DNA of 64,000 nucleotides from Sorghum bicolor (taxonomy: Eukaryota > Streptophyta > Magnoliopsida > Poales > Poaceae): contig NC_012870.2 in the NCBI RefSeq assembly GCF_000003195.3, forward strand, positions 5,076,501 to 5,140,500, read 5' to 3'. Shown here piece after piece: positions 62,291 to 64,000 of this stretch. Below the pieces are notes generated by a model. That model was not told the DNA's origin. It made no database searches and was given only the letters and a program-made list of their open reading frames with translations. The translations under genes and the position numbers were made by a program. Each line of letters begins with the position of its first letter. Positions within the stretch are counted from its first letter, which is position 1.

Positions 62291-63635
62291 TCACACTTTC
62301 CGCTTGAACCTGCAATGCTCTTGTTGCTGGAGAACAAAGATGCTATCTCCAGTGACAGTGTCAAGCTGCATATAAAGCACAAGATAGTTAGGACCAAAAG
62401 AATAATTTGGCCCGGAGGAATTAGATCCCAAACTGGCAGTTTGACAAAGGCATCGAGTCCACACCGCTTTCAACTGGACGTAAGATAATGTCTGGTTATA
62501 AACTGAGCTAGCTTCTTTGCAATCACCTAAAAAAACACAATTGTTATTCATTGAGCCAAAGAAAGGAAACTACACTAAATCTCAAATGCAACATTATATA
62601 TTCCAAATAACAACTACACTAAATCAAATGCAAAACAAATACAAACTGAATTAGCATCAAGCATACACACACAAAGGAAAAAACACAACCACACTCACAC
62701 AAAGAAACCGAAATCAACAGGCCAACTGAGCAGAAAAAAAAGCAAACAAAACACACACACACAAACACACCACACACACAGGGAGAAAGAGATACACACA
62801 CACAACAACAACACCAAAAAAATACACAAAAAAGGCAACAACAGATTAAAAAAAAGAAAATCTACTCAACTGCAAATACAAAATCAACAAAAATCCTACA
62901 AAAACAAAATACACACACAAAACCCAAATTAAAGACACCCACACACACACACACAAAGAGAGAGAGAGGTACACACACAACAACACAAAAAAGGCAACAA
63001 AATATTAAAAAGGGAAATCTTCTCAACTACAAAAAACAAAATAAAAAATACCACACACACCGATAAGCCGAGACACACACCCACAAACAACTGAGAGGCC
63101 AAGAAAAAATTAAAAAGATAAAGACCCACAAAATCACAGACACAAACAAAAACACACACCAAAAAAATCCAAAATAAAGCCAAAACACACAAACACCTCA
63201 AACATAGACACAAAACAACAAAAAAGACACAAACAAAAACACACACAAAAATCCAAAATAAAGACAATAAAAAACACAAACACCTCAAACACAGACAATT
63301 AGGAAGATACTGCCTACCAGTACCAGGAGGTGCAGCCAAGCTGCTAGTAACATACTTACGCTTCATAGGTGGTGTGATAATGTCACAATCTACAGGGAAA
63401 AAAAGAAACCCATAAAGCTAGTGAACCATAAACAAAAAAGTGCTTTAAGTTTCAGTAGAAATTTTTCTCAACGCCATTACAATCTACATATCCACAAAAA
63501 AAAATCTAGAGTACAATTTTAAAAAAGGTAAGATTTTTTTGGAAACTAACCATCCAACTTGATGCAGGAGGAATCCACAAGAAGTTTCAACAAATCAACA
63601 ACAAGCTTCTCGAATTCTTCATGCATTCTAGGCAT
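62291..63635 (-). CDS. Tentative small gene of unknown function (3 exons, 130 aa)
   Basis: On the minus strand, 63635-63551, 63389-63318 and 62526-62291 join in frame through GT-AG sites. The start is MPRMHEEFEKLVVDLLKLL, which could form an amphipathic helix. The middle has a basic stretch (PPMKRKYVTS). The C-terminal exon encodes SVYNQTLSYVQLKAVWTRC and ends EHCRFKRKV before a stop. I recognise no domain. In its favour, three consecutive exons keep frame and each splice site fits. Against it, the protein is short, the second intron is an A/C-rich repeat, and upstream exons could lie beyond the window. It may be a fragment of a larger or transposon-borne gene. Confidence 0.4.
62580..63300. 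repeat. A/C-rich low-complexity region with nested duplications
   Basis: The + strand is almost free of G and T, made of CACACA, AACAAA and AAATAC words. An 84-bp unit containing ATCCAAAATAAAG repeats at 63167 and 63251. A further unit, with GGCAACA..A.ATTAAAAA, recurs about 160 bp apart (62834 and 62993). It fills the second intron of the tentative minus-strand gene, whose transcript would therefore be G/U-rich there. Confidence 0.8.
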
Positions 63636-64000
63636 TTTTGAACAATGCAAATGCAAATACACCAACAATACCCGAGATTACCTACAAAAATGATTACAAC
63701 ATGAATTGGGAAAAACTATAGTGGGGGACAACCCCTCACAAATCAAAACCATGAAAACTCTTGCCACCTTGCAATAAAATAATGTGGCAAAGAAACCAAA
63801 CATTTGTTTGTCAACTACACTTATTGCGCAAGGCTACGCAAAAAGGAAAACAACATGTCCTTGTCACTCACAACTTTCAGTCACGGTGTCATCACTTATA
63901 TGAACATAAATAATGTGGTAAGTGGTAACAACAAGTTTGCAAATAAAAAAAGGCCAAACTAAGCAGGCACCTTCATCACTGAATGAAGAGACAATTCATT
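63636..64000. other. Right edge, nothing recognised
   Basis: AT-rich sequence without clear gene or repeat. It could contain the promoter or further 5' exons of the minus-strand gene. Confidence 0.4.

Noticed and set aside
62929..63366. 145-aa minus-strand frame rich in Cys, Phe, Leu and Val
   Set aside because: It is mostly the translation of the A/C-rich repeat; only its first residues (MKRKYVTSSLAAPPGTG) belong to a plausible exon.
1..64000. CRISPR arrays, tRNA or rRNA genes, bacterial operons, integrated viruses
   Set aside because: The window is plant nuclear DNA with spliced genes. I saw no regularly spaced palindromic repeats, no tRNA-like A/B boxes I could defend, and no viral domains.

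Overview
This window is nuclear DNA from a grass, most likely an Andropogoneae species such as sorghum. The evidence is GT-AG spliced plant genes with GC-rich 5' ends, Stowaway MITEs, MITEs with the GGCCTTGTTTAGTT terminus that I associate with sorghum-type genomes, a mini-CACTA element and a plant L1-type LINE. The species assignment is inference; the gene models were read directly by splicing exons in frame.

Genes from left to right: (1) CNOT9/RCD1-like subunit of the CCR4-NOT complex (+, 3179-7214); (2) leaf-type ferredoxin-NADP+ reductase (+, 8345-11101); (3) WPP domain-associated coiled-coil protein (+, 12733-16167); (4) plastid-type histidinol dehydrogenase (+, 17375-20324); (5) ARV1-like ER lipid-homeostasis protein (+, 21359-24200); (6) patatin-like protein of the non-canonical pPLAIII group (+, 31648-33122); (7) PP1 regulatory inhibitor of the Inh3/PPP1R11/Ypi1 family (+, 38482-38877); (8) FAD-dependent amine-oxidase/renalase-like protein (-, 51413-42249), split by a 6.6 kb intron that holds a decayed LINE on the opposite strand; (9) ZIP metal transporter of the ZTP29/ZupT type (+, 54027-57791); (10) a tentative three-exon gene of unknown function (-, 63635-62291). 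Genes 1 to 5 are tightly packed in the first 24 kb. The rest is more open and rich in transposons.

The genes are independent eukaryotic units, not an operon. Between them lie at least four Stowaway MITEs, two hAT-like MITEs with 8-bp target duplications, a 360-bp CACTA derivative with a 3-bp duplication, Harbinger-like MITEs, a 1.57-kb inverted-repeat element, a GC-rich inverted-repeat element near 60.5-61.2 kb, several minisatellites and an A/C-rich stretch at 62.6-63.3 kb.

The most interesting observations concern changed active sites. The ZIP transporter has lost the His and Glu of its first metal-binding motif. The patatin-like protein lacks both the nucleophile Ser and the dyad Asp. I did not find an obviously new multi-gene system. 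The best candidate for something undescribed is the tentative gene at 62.3-63.6 kb with its strand-asymmetric repeat intron.
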